DNA from: Mumia quercus
Lineage (GTDB): Bacteria > Actinomycetota > Actinomycetes > Propionibacteriales > Nocardioidaceae
DNA length: 64,000 nt
Assembly: GCF_025506335.1 (NCBI RefSeq)
Contig: NZ_JANZYO010000001.1
Span: 590,074 to 654,073 of the forward strand
Reading direction: 5' to 3'
The notes beneath the pieces are model-generated. The model did not search any database, was not told the origin of the DNA, and saw nothing but the letters and a program-made list of their open reading frames with translations. Every line of letters begins with the position of its first letter. Position 1 is the first letter of the stretch. Shown here one piece after another: positions 7,915-19,016 of the stretch. The position numbers and the translations under genes were made by a program.

Positions 7915-9576
7915 TCAGATCCAGCGCTGGAACCACATGCGTTGCAACCACTCGTCGTTCGAGAGGAGCATGTCGGTCCAGATCGGGAAGAAGAACGCGA
8001 AGCACGCCAGCGCCACCGCGACGTACACCCCCAGCGCCACCGGCCCCCACCAGCGCCACCGGCTGCGCCGCGACGCGCGGAGCAGCCGCCCGGCCACCAG
8101 GGCGATCGCCGCGCAGGTGAACGGGATGAACGCCGTCGCGTAGAAGAGGAAGATCGGCCGGTCGTCGTAGGCGAACCACGGCAGCCAGGCCGCGAGGACG
8201 ACGAGCACGACCAGACCGAACCGCCAGTCGCGCTCGCGGATCCACAGCCAGACCGACGCGATGAGCGCGAGCAGCCCGCCCCACCAGATCGCCGGGTTGC
8301 CGAGGATCAGGACCTGCCGCAGGCAGGTGGCCTCGCCGGTCGCGGGGCAGCCGGGCGTCGAGGCCGGCAGGTCGGTCTGGGCGTCCACGCCGACGGGTCG
8401 GTTGAGGACGAGCCAGCCCCACGGGTCGGACTGGTACGGGTGGCTCTTGCCGGCAAGGTAGTCGCCGGTGTGGAAGGAGTAGACCATCTGGTGGTAGTGC
8501 CACAGCGAGCGCAGCGCCTGCCAGGCCTCGCCGAGCGGGCCCTTGTCGCCGCCGTCGAGATAGCTGCCCCACGGAGGCGTCTCGCCGTAGCCGTGGCCGA
8601 ACCGTGCCTCGAAGACCTCGTGGTTCACGAGGAACCCCGTCCAGGTGAGGACGTAGACGACGAGGGCGACCAGGACGAGGGACACGAACGCGGGCAGGCC
8701 GTCGACGATCACCGAGCGCCACCACGCCCCGCGTACGCCGATCGCCTGGCGGTCGATCGCGTCGAGGACCCACACGGCGACACCGACCACGGCGAGGACG
8801 TACAGCGCGCTCCACTTCGTGCCGACCGCCAGCCCGAAGCAGACGCCGGCGGCCAGGCGCCACGGGCGCAGCAGCAGCATGCGGACGGGCCCGTACCCCA
8901 CGATCTGCTCGGTGTGGGGGTACCGCCGCGCCAGCCGGGCGCGACCCCAGTCGCGGTCGGCGACCACGCAGGCGAGCGCGCACACCAGCCAGAACGCGAG
9001 GAAGACGTCGAGGAGCGCGATCCGCGACATCACGAAGTGCACGCCATCGACGGCGAGGAGCAGGCCCGCCAGGCAGCCCAGCGTGGTCGAGCCCGTCATG
9101 CGGCGGACCATGCGCGCCAGCACCAGGACGGTCAGGGCACCGATCACCGCAGCCGAGATGCGCCAGCCGAACGAGGTCATCCCGAACAGGTGCTCGCCGA
9201 CGGCGATCATCCACTTGCCCACCTCGGGGTGGACGACCTGGGTCGGCTCGCCGGTCCACAGCCCGGTCGTCTGTCCCGCCTCGACCTGGGCGTTGGCCTC
9301 CTCCACCCAGTCCTGCGCGTAGCCGAAGTGGAGCAGCGACCACGCGTCCTTCGCGTAGTAGGTCTCGTCGAACAGCAGGCGGGGCGGGTACTCCAACCGC
9401 CACACGCGCGCGGCGAACGCCAGCAGGGCGATCGCCAGCGGCGCGAGCCACCCGATCAGCCGTGGTGCGCCCGCGATGCGGGGACGGAACCGCTCCGCCA
9501 GCAGCGGCAGGGGCTTGCCTGCGCGCGTACGCCCCAGCGGCACGAGAGCCTGCTGGCGGTCGACGGTCAGGGACAC
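7915..9576 (-). CDS. pmt: Dolichyl/polyprenyl-phosphate-mannose protein mannosyltransferase
   Basis: This 553-residue GT39-family integral membrane enzyme transfers mannose from polyprenyl-phosphate-mannose to Ser/Thr of proteins crossing the membrane. About 10-11 hydrophobic helices are visible. The catalytic Asp-Glu pair is D70-E71 in the first external loop (RLLFDETYYAKDAW). HPEVGKWMIA and the C-terminal YDDRPIFLFYATAFIPF segment are characteristic of actinobacterial PMT. The divergent arrangement with rsmI is conserved in actinobacteria (Rv1002c/Rv1003 in M. tuberculosis). A -10 TAGGGT lies 6 nt before the GTG, so the mRNA is probably leaderless. Confidence 0.95.
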   Translation of the reverse strand: MSLTVDRQQALVPLGRTRAGKPLPLLAERFRPRIAGAPRLIGWLAPLAIALLAFAARVWRLEYPPRLLFDETYYAKDAWSLLHFGYAQDWVEEANAQVEAGQTTGLWTGEPTQVVHPEVGKWMIAVGEHLFGMTSFGWRISAAVIGALTVLVLARMVRRMTGSTTLGCLAGLLLAVDGVHFVMSRIALLDVFLAFWLVCALACVVADRDWGRARLARRYPHTEQIVGYGPVRMLLLRPWRLAAGVCFGLAVGTKWSALYVLAVVGVAVWVLDAIDRQAIGVRGAWWRSVIVDGLPAFVSLVLVALVVYVLTWTGFLVNHEVFEARFGHGYGETPPWGSYLDGGDKGPLGEAWQALRSLWHYHQMVYSFHTGDYLAGKSHPYQSDPWGWLVLNRPVGVDAQTDLPASTPGCPATGEATCLRQVLILGNPAIWWGGLLALIASVWLWIRERDWRFGLVVLVVLAAWLPWFAYDDRPIFLFYATAFIPFTCAAIALVAGRLLRASRRSRWRWWGPVALGVYVAVALACFAFFFPIWTDMLLSNDEWLQRMWFQRWI

Positions 9577-9611
9577 GCCGCCACCCTAGCGACCACCCGT
9601 ACGCTGGGCGG
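9577..9611. promoter_or_regulatory. Compact bidirectional leaderless promoter of pmt and rsmI
   Basis: The two divergent GTG codons are only 35 bp apart. In between are a minus-strand -10 (TAGGGT, 9588-9583) and a plus-strand -10 (TACGCT, 9600-9605), each 6 nt from its start codon. Both mRNAs would therefore start at or next to the initiation codon. No convincing -35 box is seen for either. Confidence 0.6.
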
Positions 9612-10439
9612 GTGCTGATTCTCGCCGCCACGCCGATCGGGAATCCCGCGGACGCCTCGACACGGCTCCGGGACCTCCTCGCCTCCGCCGACGTCGTCGC
9701 AGCCGAGGACACGCGCCGGGTGCGCCGGCTCGCCGCCGATCTCGGGGTGACCATCGGCGGGCGCGTGGCGTCGTACTTCGAGGGCAACGAGGCGCGCCGT
9801 ACGCCGGAGCTGGTCGCCGAGCTCGACGCCGGGCGTACCGTCCTCCTCGTCACCGACGCCGGTATGCCGAGCGTGTCCGACCCGGGCTACCGGCTCGTGG
9901 CGGCAGCAGTCGAGGCCGGGCACGACGTGACGTCGGCTCCCGGCCCGTCGGCGGCCCTCGCCGCGCTCGCGGTCTCGGGGCTGCCGGTCGACCGCTTCAC
10001 GTTCGAGGGGTTCCTCCCGCGCAAGACCGGCGAACGCGACCGTGCCCTCGCCGCGCTCGCGGACGAGCCGCGGACGATGGTCTTCTTCGAGTCGCCGCAC
10101 CGGACCCGCGAGACCCTGGACGCGATGGTGGCGGCCTTCGGGGCCCAGCGGCGCGGCGCGGTGTGCCGCGAGCTGACCAAGACGTACGAGGAGGTCCGGC
10201 GCGGCCCGCTCGACGAGCTGGCGGCGTGGGCGGCGCCCGACGCCGAGGAGGAGCGCGTCCGTGGCGAGATCACGATCGTCGTCGCCGGCGCACCGCCGCG
10301 TACGTACGACGAGGACACGCTGCTCGCGATGGTGGCCGAGGGCGAGCGCTCGGGACTGACGCGCAAGGACGCGATCGCCGACGTCGCGCGGCGCACCGGC
10401 GTGCGGCGGCGCGTCGTGTTCGACCTGGTCCACCGCTGA
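9612..10439 (+). CDS. rsmI: 16S rRNA (cytidine-1402-2'-O)-methyltransferase RsmI
   Basis: The 275-residue protein 2'-O-methylates C1402 in the decoding centre of 16S rRNA using S-adenosylmethionine. The N-terminus LILAATPIGNPADASTRL is the family signature. AAEDTRR, TDAGMPSVSDPGYRLV and FEGFLPRKTGERDR follow in order, and the C-terminal GEITIVVAG is typical. GTG at 9612 is set by the -10 box 6 nt upstream. The longer upstream open frame overlaps the pmt gene and is not coding. Confidence 0.96.
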   Translation: MLILAATPIGNPADASTRLRDLLASADVVAAEDTRRVRRLAADLGVTIGGRVASYFEGNEARRTPELVAELDAGRTVLLVTDAGMPSVSDPGYRLVAAAVEAGHDVTSAPGPSAALAALAVSGLPVDRFTFEGFLPRKTGERDRALAALADEPRTMVFFESPHRTRETLDAMVAAFGAQRRGAVCRELTKTYEEVRRGPLDELAAWAAPDAEEERVRGEITIVVAGAPPRTYDEDTLLAMVAEGERSGLTRKDAIADVARRTGVRRRVVFDLVHR

Positions 10440-10543
10440 CGGGGGCGTTCGTCGCCAACTGGGCTGGTCGGAGGGGGAGGGCAGACCTGTAGTCTGTCCT
10501 TTCGTTCACCGGTGATCGAAATGTGGATGGAGCGCGCTCGAGC

Positions 10544-11767
10544 ATGGCTGCCCCCCTGGACGAGTCGACCTCGGACTCCTTGCTCCTGCCCGAAGGTGCC
10601 CGCCTCCTCCACATCGGGCCGCACAAGACCGGGACGACAGCCGTTCAGCAGGCATTCGACCGCGCTCGGCCGGATCTGAAGCGGCTCGGCGTCCACTACG
10701 CCGGCCGTACGACGCAGACCTACGACGCGGCTGTCGACCTCCTCGGCAACCCCGGTCGGCTGGGCGTCCCGCGCCGCCGCGGGGCATGGGACGAGCTGGT
10801 CGACGAGGTCCGGGCCGCCGGCGACCGTCGGGTCGTGATCAGCAGCGAGACGTTCTCGGGCGCCAAGGACGACACCATCTCGCGGCTGCGCGACGACCTC
10901 GGTGACCGTCTCCACGTCGTGCGGGCGGTGCGTCGCCTGGACAAGCTCCTGCCCTCGCAGTGGCAGCAGACCGTCGTCAACGGGAGCCGCACCCCGTACG
11001 TCCGGTGGCTGCGCGACGTGCTCGCGAGCGAGGACCACCGCTTCTGGCGGCGGCAGTCGTACCGTGCGCTGACCGAGCGCTGGGCTCGGGTCGTGGGCCC
11101 CGAGAGCGTCACGGTCATCGTCGTCGACGACAACGACCACCGGCACATCCTCGACGTGTTCGAGAGGTTGACCGGCCTGCCCGCAGGGACGCTCGAGCTC
11201 TCGCCGACCGTCGACAACCGGTCGCTGACCGCGAACGAGGCCGCCGTCGCCCGCAACTTCAACGTGGCGCTGAAGCGCAACCGCTGGAGCGCGCGCACGC
11301 AGTTCCGGCTGATGAGGCTCGGAGCCCTGCGCGGGTTCAAGGGCCGGCCGACCGACCCTGACGACGTCCGCCTGGCGATCCCGAGCGAGTTCGCCCAGGC
11401 CGTGGCCGAGGTCAGCAACCGCGAGGTCGACGCGCTCGCGTCCCTCGGCGTACGCGTGGTCGGCGACCTCGAGAGCCTGCGCCTGGATGCCGGCGCGATG
11501 CGCACGGTCCCGGCGTCGACGTTCACCGAGTCCGGGCTCACGCTCGCGCCGGAGGCGGTCGCCGACGCCGTCGTCGCGCTCGTGGAGCGCGCGCTCGCGA
11601 CCGGCAAGGCGCCGCTGGTGGCCAAGGTCGGTGACCCTGGGGAGACCCACCTCGCCTCGATCCGAGGGCGCGACCTGCCGCCTGCGCTGGTCTCGACGTG
11701 GGACCTGAACCGCGAGGTGGCGCGACGCGGGCTCTCCCGCGTCGGAGGGAAGGAGGACGACCGGTGA
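10544..11767 (+). CDS. Sulfotransferase-like protein, paralogue 1 of 3
   Basis: The 407-residue soluble protein has the PAPS-binding 5'-phosphosulfate loop of sulfotransferases near its N-terminus ([18 protein letters not shown], about 21-38). A conserved RLDKLLPSQWQQTVVNG segment probably holds the 3'-phosphate site. Later it shares the NRSLTANEAAVARNFNVALK motif with its neighbours. No signal peptide or membrane span is seen. ATG at 10544 is chosen after GGATGGAG; an in-frame GTG at 10523 would add 7 residues. A TAGTCT -10 lies at 10490-10495. It heads a three-gene unit and its stop overlaps the next GTG (GTGA). The acceptor is unknown; a cell-surface glycan is plausible. Confidence 0.85.
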   Translation: MAAPLDESTSDSLLLPEGARLLHIGPHKTGTTAVQQAFDRARPDLKRLGVHYAGRTTQTYDAAVDLLGNPGRLGVPRRRGAWDELVDEVRAAGDRRVVISSETFSGAKDDTISRLRDDLGDRLHVVRAVRRLDKLLPSQWQQTVVNGSRTPYVRWLRDVLASEDHRFWRRQSYRALTERWARVVGPESVTVIVVDDNDHRHILDVFERLTGLPAGTLELSPTVDNRSLTANEAAVARNFNVALKRNRWSARTQFRLMRLGALRGFKGRPTDPDDVRLAIPSEFAQAVAEVSNREVDALASLGVRVVGDLESLRLDAGAMRTVPASTFTESGLTLAPEAVADAVVALVERALATGKAPLVAKVGDPGETHLASIRGRDLPPALVSTWDLNREVARRGLSRVGGKEDDR

Positions 11768-12927
11768 GCGACCTCCTGCTGCCCGAGGGCGTACGCCTCG
11801 TCCACATCGGCCCCCCGAAGACCGCGACCACCTCGCTGCAGGCGGCGTTCCACGCCGCTCGACCGGCGCTCGCCGAGCACGGCGTCCACTACGCAGGGAA
11901 GGGCCGCCACGCGATGCTCGCGGCCGTCCAGGCAGTCGGCGGTCGGGGCTTCCTGGGCGGACCGACCCCTGCCGAGGACGCCTGGGGCACGCTGCTGAGC
12001 GACATCCACGACGCCGGTGACGCCCGGGTGGTGTTCTCCAGCGAGTACCTCGCCCAGGCCAACGACGCGCGGGTGCAGCGCATCGTCGAGGAGATCGACG
12101 CGAAGCGGACGCACGTGGTGCTGACGCTGCGTCCGCTCGACAAGCTCATCCCGTCGCAGTGGCAGCAGTACATTCAGACCGGCTACGACGTCGGGTACGA
12201 AGACTGGCTGCGGGCGATGTTCAGCGACGAGCCTCCGAAGGGCCTGACCCCCTCGTTCTGGGTCCGGCACCGTCACGACCGCCTGGCCGAGCGCTGGGCG
12301 GAGGCGGTCGGACGCGACAACGTCACCGTCGTCGTCCTCGACCCGCGTGACCACGGGCACGTCCTCCGGGTCTTCGAGCAGCTCGTGGGGCTGCCGGCGC
12401 ACACGCTGGAGCTGCAGGAAGACCTCTCCAACCGGTCGCTGACGCTGGCCGAGATCGAAGTGGTCCGCGCCTTCAACGCGCGGTTCCGGGAGAAGAAGTG
12501 GCCGGACAACGTCCACTTCCACTACCTGCGCAACGGCGTGATCGCCGAGATGCGCACACGTCAGCCCGGGCCCGACGAGGCGAAGATCGTCACCCCCGCC
12601 TGGGCCCAGGACCGCATCGCCTCGCTCACCGCGGAGATGGTCGACAACCTGCGGTCGTCCGGCATGCGCATCCTCGGTGACCTCGACCAGCTCCTCGGGC
12701 GCCCGGCCGACCCGGACGCCCCCGAGCAGCCGGCGTCGGCTGCACGGGTCAGCGCGAAGGTCGCGAGCCTGGCGCTGATCGGTGCCGCGCGGCAGTCCGG
12801 CGACCCTTCGGTCGACAAGGCGCGTGCGCGCGAGTGGCGACCGCTGCGCGACTACTCGGGCCGCAAGATCGCACGGATCGTCGCCGACCGGCTGAGGCAC
12901 CGTGGCGGCGCGCAGCAGGAGTCCTGA
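11764..12927 (+). CDS. Sulfotransferase-like protein, paralogue 2 of 3
   Basis: The 387-residue protein is homologous to both neighbours. The 5'-phosphosulfate loop HIGPPKTATTSLQAAF (14-29) differs at the second position of the loop (PP for PH) and has A for G before TT. The LRPLDKLIPSQWQQYIQTG and NRSLTLAEIEVVRAFNARF motifs are conserved. GTG overlaps the previous stop by 4 bp, so translation is coupled. The C-terminal 70 residues are variable and basic. The altered loop may mean different activity. No regulatory site separates it from gene 1. Confidence 0.85.
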   Translation: MSDLLLPEGVRLVHIGPPKTATTSLQAAFHAARPALAEHGVHYAGKGRHAMLAAVQAVGGRGFLGGPTPAEDAWGTLLSDIHDAGDARVVFSSEYLAQANDARVQRIVEEIDAKRTHVVLTLRPLDKLIPSQWQQYIQTGYDVGYEDWLRAMFSDEPPKGLTPSFWVRHRHDRLAERWAEAVGRDNVTVVVLDPRDHGHVLRVFEQLVGLPAHTLELQEDLSNRSLTLAEIEVVRAFNARFREKKWPDNVHFHYLRNGVIAEMRTRQPGPDEAKIVTPAWAQDRIASLTAEMVDNLRSSGMRILGDLDQLLGRPADPDAPEQPASAARVSAKVASLALIGAARQSGDPSVDKARAREWRPLRDYSGRKIARIVADRLRHRGGAQQES

Positions 12928-12928
12928 G

Positions 12929-14062
12929 ATGTCGGACCTCCTGCTCCCTCCTGACGCGCTCCTGCTGCACGTCGGGCCGCACAAGACCGGCACCACCGCG
13001 GTGCAGAGCGCCTTCTTCGTCGCCCGTGACGCGATGGGCCAGCACGGAGTCAGCTACCCCGGCCGGTCGCGGACACCGATCTACGCCGTCTCGGCGCTGA
13101 CCGGCTACGGCCCGATGACGGGCGACCCGCCGCTGGACATCCGCAACTGGGAACGCTTCGTCGCGTCGGTGCCGCGGCAGGGTCGTGTGGTCGTGTCGAG
13201 CGAGTTCTTCGCCGACGCCGAGGGCGAGGCGGTCGAGCAGGCGGTGGGCGACCTCGGTGACGAGCGCGTGCACGTCGTGGTGACGTTGCGCCCGCTCGAC
13301 CGGATCGTCCCGTCGCAGTGGCAGCAGTACGTGCAGAACGGTGCGGTAACGCCCTTCCGGCGGTGGCTGCGGCGGACCCTCGAGGCCGATCCGGCGACCT
13401 CAGGCTTCTGGCGCCGGCACCGCCACGACGCGCTGGTACGACGCTGGAGCGACGTGGTCGGTCCGGACCGGGTGCACGTCGTCGTGGTCGACGACGCGGA
13501 TCGCGCAGCGCTGCTGCGGACGTTCGAGGCGATGAGCGGTCTGCCCGACGGCCTCCTCGTCCCGGAGGCCGACCGGGAGAACCGCTCGCTCACGTTCCCG
13601 GAGATCGAGATCGTGCGGGCGCTGAACGCGGAGTTCCGGGAGCGCGGCTGGGACCCGGCCGACTACCGTCGCTTCGTACGGCTCGGTGTCACGCGGGCGC
13701 TGAAGGGCGTGCGGCCCGACCCGTCCGCGCCTCGCCTGGTCCTTCCGCGCTGGGCGGTGGAGTGCCTGCGTGAGGCGAGCGTCCGTACGGTCGAAGAGAT
13801 CCGGGCGAGCGGCGTACGCGTCGTGGGTGACCTCGACTCGCTGGTCGTCGCGCCGCCGGGGCCCGATGCGCCCGAGAAGATCCGCAAGAGCGTCGAGGTC
13901 CCGCCCGACCTGGCGGCACGGGCCGCCGCCGGGGCCATCATGGCAGCGCAGGAGGCGGACGGGCCGGGGATCGAGCGCGCGGCGCGCACCCTCGCCCGGA
14001 AGACGCCCGGCCAGCTCGTCTCGCGACTTGTCCGCCCACGCGGGCGCGGCGCGACGGGCTGA
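12929..14062 (+). CDS. Sulfotransferase-like protein, paralogue 3 of 3
   Basis: The 377-residue protein has the 5'-phosphosulfate loop [16 protein letters not shown] (14-29), [19 protein letters not shown] and [19 protein letters not shown]. Its loop is identical in key residues to paralogue 1. The ATG is one base after the previous stop, preceded by CAGGAG. It ends the tandem unit just before the leaderless metG promoter. Its presence between rsmI and metG breaks the usual core gene order, so the three genes were probably inserted and then duplicated here. Base composition does not differ visibly from the flanks. Confidence 0.85.
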   Translation: MSDLLLPPDALLLHVGPHKTGTTAVQSAFFVARDAMGQHGVSYPGRSRTPIYAVSALTGYGPMTGDPPLDIRNWERFVASVPRQGRVVVSSEFFADAEGEAVEQAVGDLGDERVHVVVTLRPLDRIVPSQWQQYVQNGAVTPFRRWLRRTLEADPATSGFWRRHRHDALVRRWSDVVGPDRVHVVVVDDADRAALLRTFEAMSGLPDGLLVPEADRENRSLTFPEIEIVRALNAEFRERGWDPADYRRFVRLGVTRALKGVRPDPSAPRLVLPRWAVECLREASVRTVEEIRASGVRVVGDLDSLVVAPPGPDAPEKIRKSVEVPPDLAARAAAGAIMAAQEADGPGIERAARTLARKTPGQLVSRLVRPRGRGATG

Positions 14063-14072
14063 GCGCGCTCCG

Positions 14073-14078
14073 TAGGAT
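14073..14078 (+). promoter_or_regulatory. -10 box of metG (leaderless)
   Basis: TAGGAT lies 7 nt before the metG ATG, which places the transcription start at or next to the A of ATG. It rules out the in-frame ATG at 14077, which would lie inside the -10 box. Confidence 0.6.
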
Positions 14079-14085
14079 GGGGGCC

Positions 14086-15936
14086 ATGTCCAAGACGGTC
14101 CTCACCGCGGTCGCCTGGCCTTACGCCAACGGCCCGCGCCACATCGGTCACGTGTCCGGGTTCGGAGTCCCCTCCGACATCTTCTCCCGGTACCACCGCA
14201 TGATGGGCGACCGCGTGCTGATGATCTCGGGCACCGACGAGCACGGGACGCCGATCCTGGTGCAGGCCGACGCCGAGGGCTCGACGGCCCGCGAGCTCGC
14301 CGACCGCTACAACCGGGTGATCGTCGAGGACCTGGCGGGCCTCGGCGTCTCGTACGACCTCTTCACCCGGACGACGACGCGCAACCACTACGCGATCGCC
14401 CAGGAGGTCTTCCACGGCCTCCACCGCAACGGCTACCTCGTGCCCCGCGTGACGACGGGCGCGATCTCGCCGTCGACAGGGCGGACGCTGCCCGACCGCT
14501 ACATCGAGGGCACCTGCCCGATCTGCGGGTACGACGGTGCGCGCGGCGACCAGTGCGACAACTGCGGCAACCAGCTCGACCCTGCCGACCTGATCAACCC
14601 GCGCAGCAAGGTCAACGGCGAGACGCCGGAGTTCGTCGAGACCGAGCACTTCTTCCTCGACCTGCCGGCGCTCGCCTCGGCGCTCGGCGACTGGCTGAAG
14701 TCGCGTCAGGACTGGCGGCCGAACGTCTTGCGCTTCAGCCTCAACCTCATCGACGACCTGCGCCCGCGCGCCGTGACCCGCGACATCGACTGGGGAGTGC
14801 CGGTCCCGCTCGAGGGATGGTCCGACCGCGCCGACAAGAAGCTGTACGTGTGGTTCGACGCCGTCATCGGCTACCTGTCGGCCTCGGTCGAGTGGGCGGT
14901 CCGCTCCGGTGACCCCGACGCGTGGCGGGAGTGGTGGACCAACCCCGACGCCGAGTCGTCGTACTTCATGGGCAAGGACAACATCACCTTCCACTCCCAG
15001 ATCTGGCCGGCGCTGCTGCTCGGCTACCGCGGTCTGGGCGACAAGGGCGGTGAGGCCGGCCCTCTCGGAGAGCTGGAGCTGCCGACCGAGGTGGTGTCGT
15101 CGGAGTACCTCACGATGAGCGGGTCGAAGTTCTCGACGAGCCGCGGCACCGTGATCTACGTCCGCGACTTCCTGCGCGAGTACGGCCCCGACGCGCTGCG
15201 CTACTTCATCGCGGTCGCCGGTCCGGAGAACCAGGACTCCGACTTCACGTGGGAGGAGTTCGTCCGCCGGACCAACTTCGAGCTCGCCAACGAGTGGGGC
15301 AATCTCGTCAACCGGTCGGTGTCGATGGCCCACAAGAACTTCGGCGAGGTCCCGACGCCGGGGCCGCTGACCGAGGCCGACCAGGCGCTGCTCGACGTGG
15401 CCGCCGCGGCGTTCGACACGGTGGGGTCGCATCTCGCGCGCAGCCGGTTCAAGCAGGCGATCGGGGAGGCGATGCGGGTCGTCACGGCCGCCAACCGCTA
15501 CCTGTCCGACATGGAGCCGTGGAAGCTCAAGGACGACCCGCAGCGGCAGGCGACCGTCCTGCACACCGCGCTGCAGGTCGTCTCCGACGCCAACACGCTG
15601 CTCACGCCGTTCCTGCCGCACGCCGCGCAGCGCGTCTTCGAGACCCTCGGAGGCACCGGCATCTGGGCGGCGCAGCCCGAGGTGCGCGAGGTCGTCGACG
15701 ACGTCCCCGCCGACCCGATCGGCGTCGGCGTCCCCGAGCTCGGCCACGCGTACCCGGTCATCACCGGCGACTACACGGTGGAGCAGGCGGTGTGGCGGCG
15801 TACGGAGGTCGTGCCCGGGACGCCCCTCACGAAGCCGTCGCCGCTGTTCACGAAGCTCGACCCGGCGCTCGCCGAGACCGGGCCCGAGTGGGCGCCGATC
15901 GTGAGCGGTCCCGTCGAGTCCGAGGCGCCCGCGTGA
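14086..15936 (+). CDS. metG: Methionyl-tRNA synthetase
   Basis: This 616-residue class I aminoacyl-tRNA synthetase charges tRNA-Met. The HIGH signature is in [13 protein letters not shown] (about 15-24). A four-cysteine zinc knuckle ([18 protein letters not shown]) follows in the connective peptide. The KMSKS loop appears as KFSTSRG. The anticodon-binding helical domain ([10 protein letters not shown]) closes the catalytic part. No C-terminal EMAP/tRBD domain is present. The start is fixed by the TAGGAT box 7 nt upstream. The stop overlaps the tatD GTG by 4 bp, and the metG-tatD-rpf-rsmA-ispE order matches actinobacteria such as M. tuberculosis. Confidence 0.98.
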   Translation: MSKTVLTAVAWPYANGPRHIGHVSGFGVPSDIFSRYHRMMGDRVLMISGTDEHGTPILVQADAEGSTARELADRYNRVIVEDLAGLGVSYDLFTRTTTRNHYAIAQEVFHGLHRNGYLVPRVTTGAISPSTGRTLPDRYIEGTCPICGYDGARGDQCDNCGNQLDPADLINPRSKVNGETPEFVETEHFFLDLPALASALGDWLKSRQDWRPNVLRFSLNLIDDLRPRAVTRDIDWGVPVPLEGWSDRADKKLYVWFDAVIGYLSASVEWAVRSGDPDAWREWWTNPDAESSYFMGKDNITFHSQIWPALLLGYRGLGDKGGEAGPLGELELPTEVVSSEYLTMSGSKFSTSRGTVIYVRDFLREYGPDALRYFIAVAGPENQDSDFTWEEFVRRTNFELANEWGNLVNRSVSMAHKNFGEVPTPGPLTEADQALLDVAAAAFDTVGSHLARSRFKQAIGEAMRVVTAANRYLSDMEPWKLKDDPQRQATVLHTALQVVSDANTLLTPFLPHAAQRVFETLGGTGIWAAQPEVREVVDDVPADPIGVGVPELGHAYPVITGDYTVEQAVWRRTEVVPGTPLTKPSPLFTKLDPALAETGPEWAPIVSGPVESEAPA

Positions 15937-16778
15937 GCACGCCGGGAGACCGGCCGCCGCTTCCCGAGCCGCTCCCGCGTCCGGTGGTCGACAACCATTG
16001 CCACCTGGACATGGACGACTCGGCCGAGCAGCTCTCGGTGCTCGACGCCCTGGAGCGCGCGGGTTCGGTCAACGTGCCGCGGATCGTCCAGATCGGGTGC
16101 GACCTGCCCGGCGCGAAGTGGGCGGTGCAGGTCGCCGAGGCCCACGACGCGATCGTCGCCGGGGTCGCCCTGCACCCGAACGAGGCACCGCGCCTGGCCG
16201 CCGACGGGCAGCTGGACGACGCGCTCGCCGAGATCGAGTCGCTCGTCGTCGCCAGCCCGCGGGTCCGCGCCGTCGGCGAGACCGGCCTCGACTACTTCCG
16301 TACGGGCGAGGAGGGGCGCGCGGCGCAGCACGAGTCGTTCCGCGCCCACATCGCGATGGCGAAGAAGCACGACAAGACGCTCGTGATCCACGACCGCGAC
16401 TCGCACGCCGACGTGCTGGCGGTGCTCGACGAGGTCGGCGCGCCCGAGCGTACGGTCATGCACTGCTTCTCGGGCCACGCCGACTTCGCCCGGGCCTGCG
16501 TCGAGCGCGGGTTCTGGTTGTCGTACGCCGGCACGGTGACGTTCAAGAACGCCCAGCCGGTCCGGGACGCGCTCGCGGTGACCCCGCTGGACCGGGTGCT
16601 CGTCGAGACCGACGCGCCGTTCCTGACGCCGACCCCGTACCGCGGCCGCCCCAACGCCTCGTACCTCGTCCCGACCACCGTCCGGGCGATGGCGCAGGTC
16701 CTCGAGGTCGAGCTCGAGGAGCTCTGCGAGGCGATCAACACCAACAGCGACGCGGCTTTCGGCGGCCCCTGGGGCTGA
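15933..16778 (+). CDS. tatD: TatD-family metal-dependent hydrolase (DNase)
   Basis: The 281-residue amidohydrolase-fold protein has the metal ligands of the TatD family: [11 protein letters not shown] (HxH), GETGLDYFR (E), [18 protein letters not shown] and [11 protein letters not shown] (D). TatD proteins are 3'-5' exonucleases acting on damaged DNA. The GTG overlaps the metG stop as GTGA, so it is translated from the metG mRNA. Immediately downstream is a large inverted repeat (16792-16875) that could end the operon. Confidence 0.95.
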   Translation: MSTPGDRPPLPEPLPRPVVDNHCHLDMDDSAEQLSVLDALERAGSVNVPRIVQIGCDLPGAKWAVQVAEAHDAIVAGVALHPNEAPRLAADGQLDDALAEIESLVVASPRVRAVGETGLDYFRTGEEGRAAQHESFRAHIAMAKKHDKTLVIHDRDSHADVLAVLDEVGAPERTVMHCFSGHADFARACVERGFWLSYAGTVTFKNAQPVRDALAVTPLDRVLVETDAPFLTPTPYRGRPNASYLVPTTVRAMAQVLEVELEELCEAINTNSDAAFGGPWG

Positions 16779-16791
16779 CCCGCGGCTGGGA

Positions 16792-16875
16792 GTTTGCCAC
16801 GCCAGCGTGGGAAACCCCGGTTGGCGCGGCATGCACGCCACGCCCACCAGGGTTTCCCACGCTGGCGTGGCAAAC
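16792..16875. repeat. 26-bp perfect inverted repeat (hairpin element) between tatD and rpf
   Basis: Arms 16792-16817 and 16850-16875 are exact reverse complements (26 of 26), with a 32-bp spacer that can itself pair through TGGCG/CGCCA. Each arm is also a near-palindrome (TTTGCCACGCCAGCGTGGGAAA). It starts 13 bp after the tatD stop. It could be a strong transcription terminator or a copy of a dispersed REP-like element. No second copy was seen in this window. Confidence 0.85.
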
Positions 16876-16953
16876 CGAGAGCCGAGGCAGGGGTGCGGGA
16901 GCCCGTACGACGGCGGTGAACCACAACGCGGTAAGTTCCCCTGTGGAGCGTGA

Positions 16954-18141
<1,188 letters not shown>

Positions 18142-18149
18142 GCGGCTCA

Positions 18150-19007
18150 GTGAGGCTCCTCGGCCCCGGTGACGTCCGTACGCTCGCCGAGGAGCTCGAC
18201 GTCGTCCCGACCAAGAAGCGCGGTCAGAACTTCGTCATCGACGCCAACACCGTCCGGCGGATCGTCCGCGCGGCCGAGGTCGGCCCCGACGACGTCGTGC
18301 TCGAGGTCGGGCCGGGGCTCGGGTCGCTGACCCTGGCTCTGCTGGAGCAGGTGCGCCACGTGGTCGCCGTCGAGGTCGACGGCCGTCTCGCGGAGGCGTT
18401 GCCGGCGACGATCGCGGCGTACGCCCCGGAGCGCGCCGGCGACGTCGACGTCGTCCATGCCGACGCCATGCAGGTGCGTGAGCTCCCAGGCCCGGATCCG
18501 ACCGCCGTCGTGGCGAACCTGCCGTACAACGTCTCCGTGCCGGTCCTGCTGCACCTCTTCGAGCACGTGCCGACGATCGAGCGCGGTCTCGTCATGGTCC
18601 AGGCGGAGGTCGCCGACCGGCTGACGGCGGGCCCGGGCTCGAAGGTCTACGGCGTGCCGAGCCTGAAGGCCGGCTGGTACGCCGACGTACGGCCTGCGGG
18701 CCGCGTCGGACGTACGGTCTTCTGGCCGGCACCCAACGTCGACTCCGGCCTCGTGGCGTGGACGCGGCGCGAGCCGCCGGCCGACGCCGACCGCGCACGC
18801 ACCTTCGCGGTCATCGATGCCGCGTTCGCCCAGCGCCGCAAGACGCTGCGGGCCGCGCTCTCGTCGATCGCCGGCGGTGCGGACCGTGCGGAGGCGGCGC
18901 TGGTCGCCGCCGGGGTCTCGCCCCAGGCCCGGGGCGAGCAGCTCGACCTGGACGCGTTCGTCGCGATCACCCGTGCGCTCGGCGACGACGTCGTGGCCTC
19001 CCGGTAG
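18150..19007 (+). CDS. rsmA: 16S rRNA (A1518/A1519-N6,N6)-dimethyltransferase
   Basis: The 285-residue KsgA/RsmA enzyme dimethylates two adenines near the 3' end of 16S r[21 protein letters not shown] is the N-terminal family motif. The SAM motif [16 protein letters not shown], the acidic VEVDGRL and the catalytic NLPYN ([17 protein letters not shown]) follow. [14 protein letters not shown] and [13 protein letters not shown] complete the pattern. GTG at 18150 lies 8 bp after the rpf stop. The stop codon is part of the -10 box of ispE. Confidence 0.97.
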   Translation: MRLLGPGDVRTLAEELDVVPTKKRGQNFVIDANTVRRIVRAAEVGPDDVVLEVGPGLGSLTLALLEQVRHVVAVEVDGRLAEALPATIAAYAPERAGDVDVVHADAMQVRELPGPDPTAVVANLPYNVSVPVLLHLFEHVPTIERGLVMVQAEVADRLTAGPGSKVYGVPSLKAGWYADVRPAGRVGRTVFWPAPNVDSGLVAWTRREPPADADRARTFAVIDAAFAQRRKTLRAALSSIAGGADRAEAALVAAGVSPQARGEQLDLDAFVAITRALGDDVVASR

Positions 19008-19010
19008 TTT
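19005..19010 (+). promoter_or_regulatory. -10 box of ispE (leaderless), overlapping rsmA stop
   Basis: TAGTTT begins with the rsmA TAG stop codon and ends 6 nt before the ispE GTG. This implies an internal, leaderless promoter in addition to readthrough from rsmA. Confidence 0.5.
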
Positions 19011-19016
19011 GTTGCG

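Noticed and set aside
10521-10543. Alternative starts ATG 10521 and GTG 10523 for the first sulfotransferase-like gene
   Set aside because: 10521 is out of frame. 10523 lies at the ribosome-binding site used by ATG 10544.
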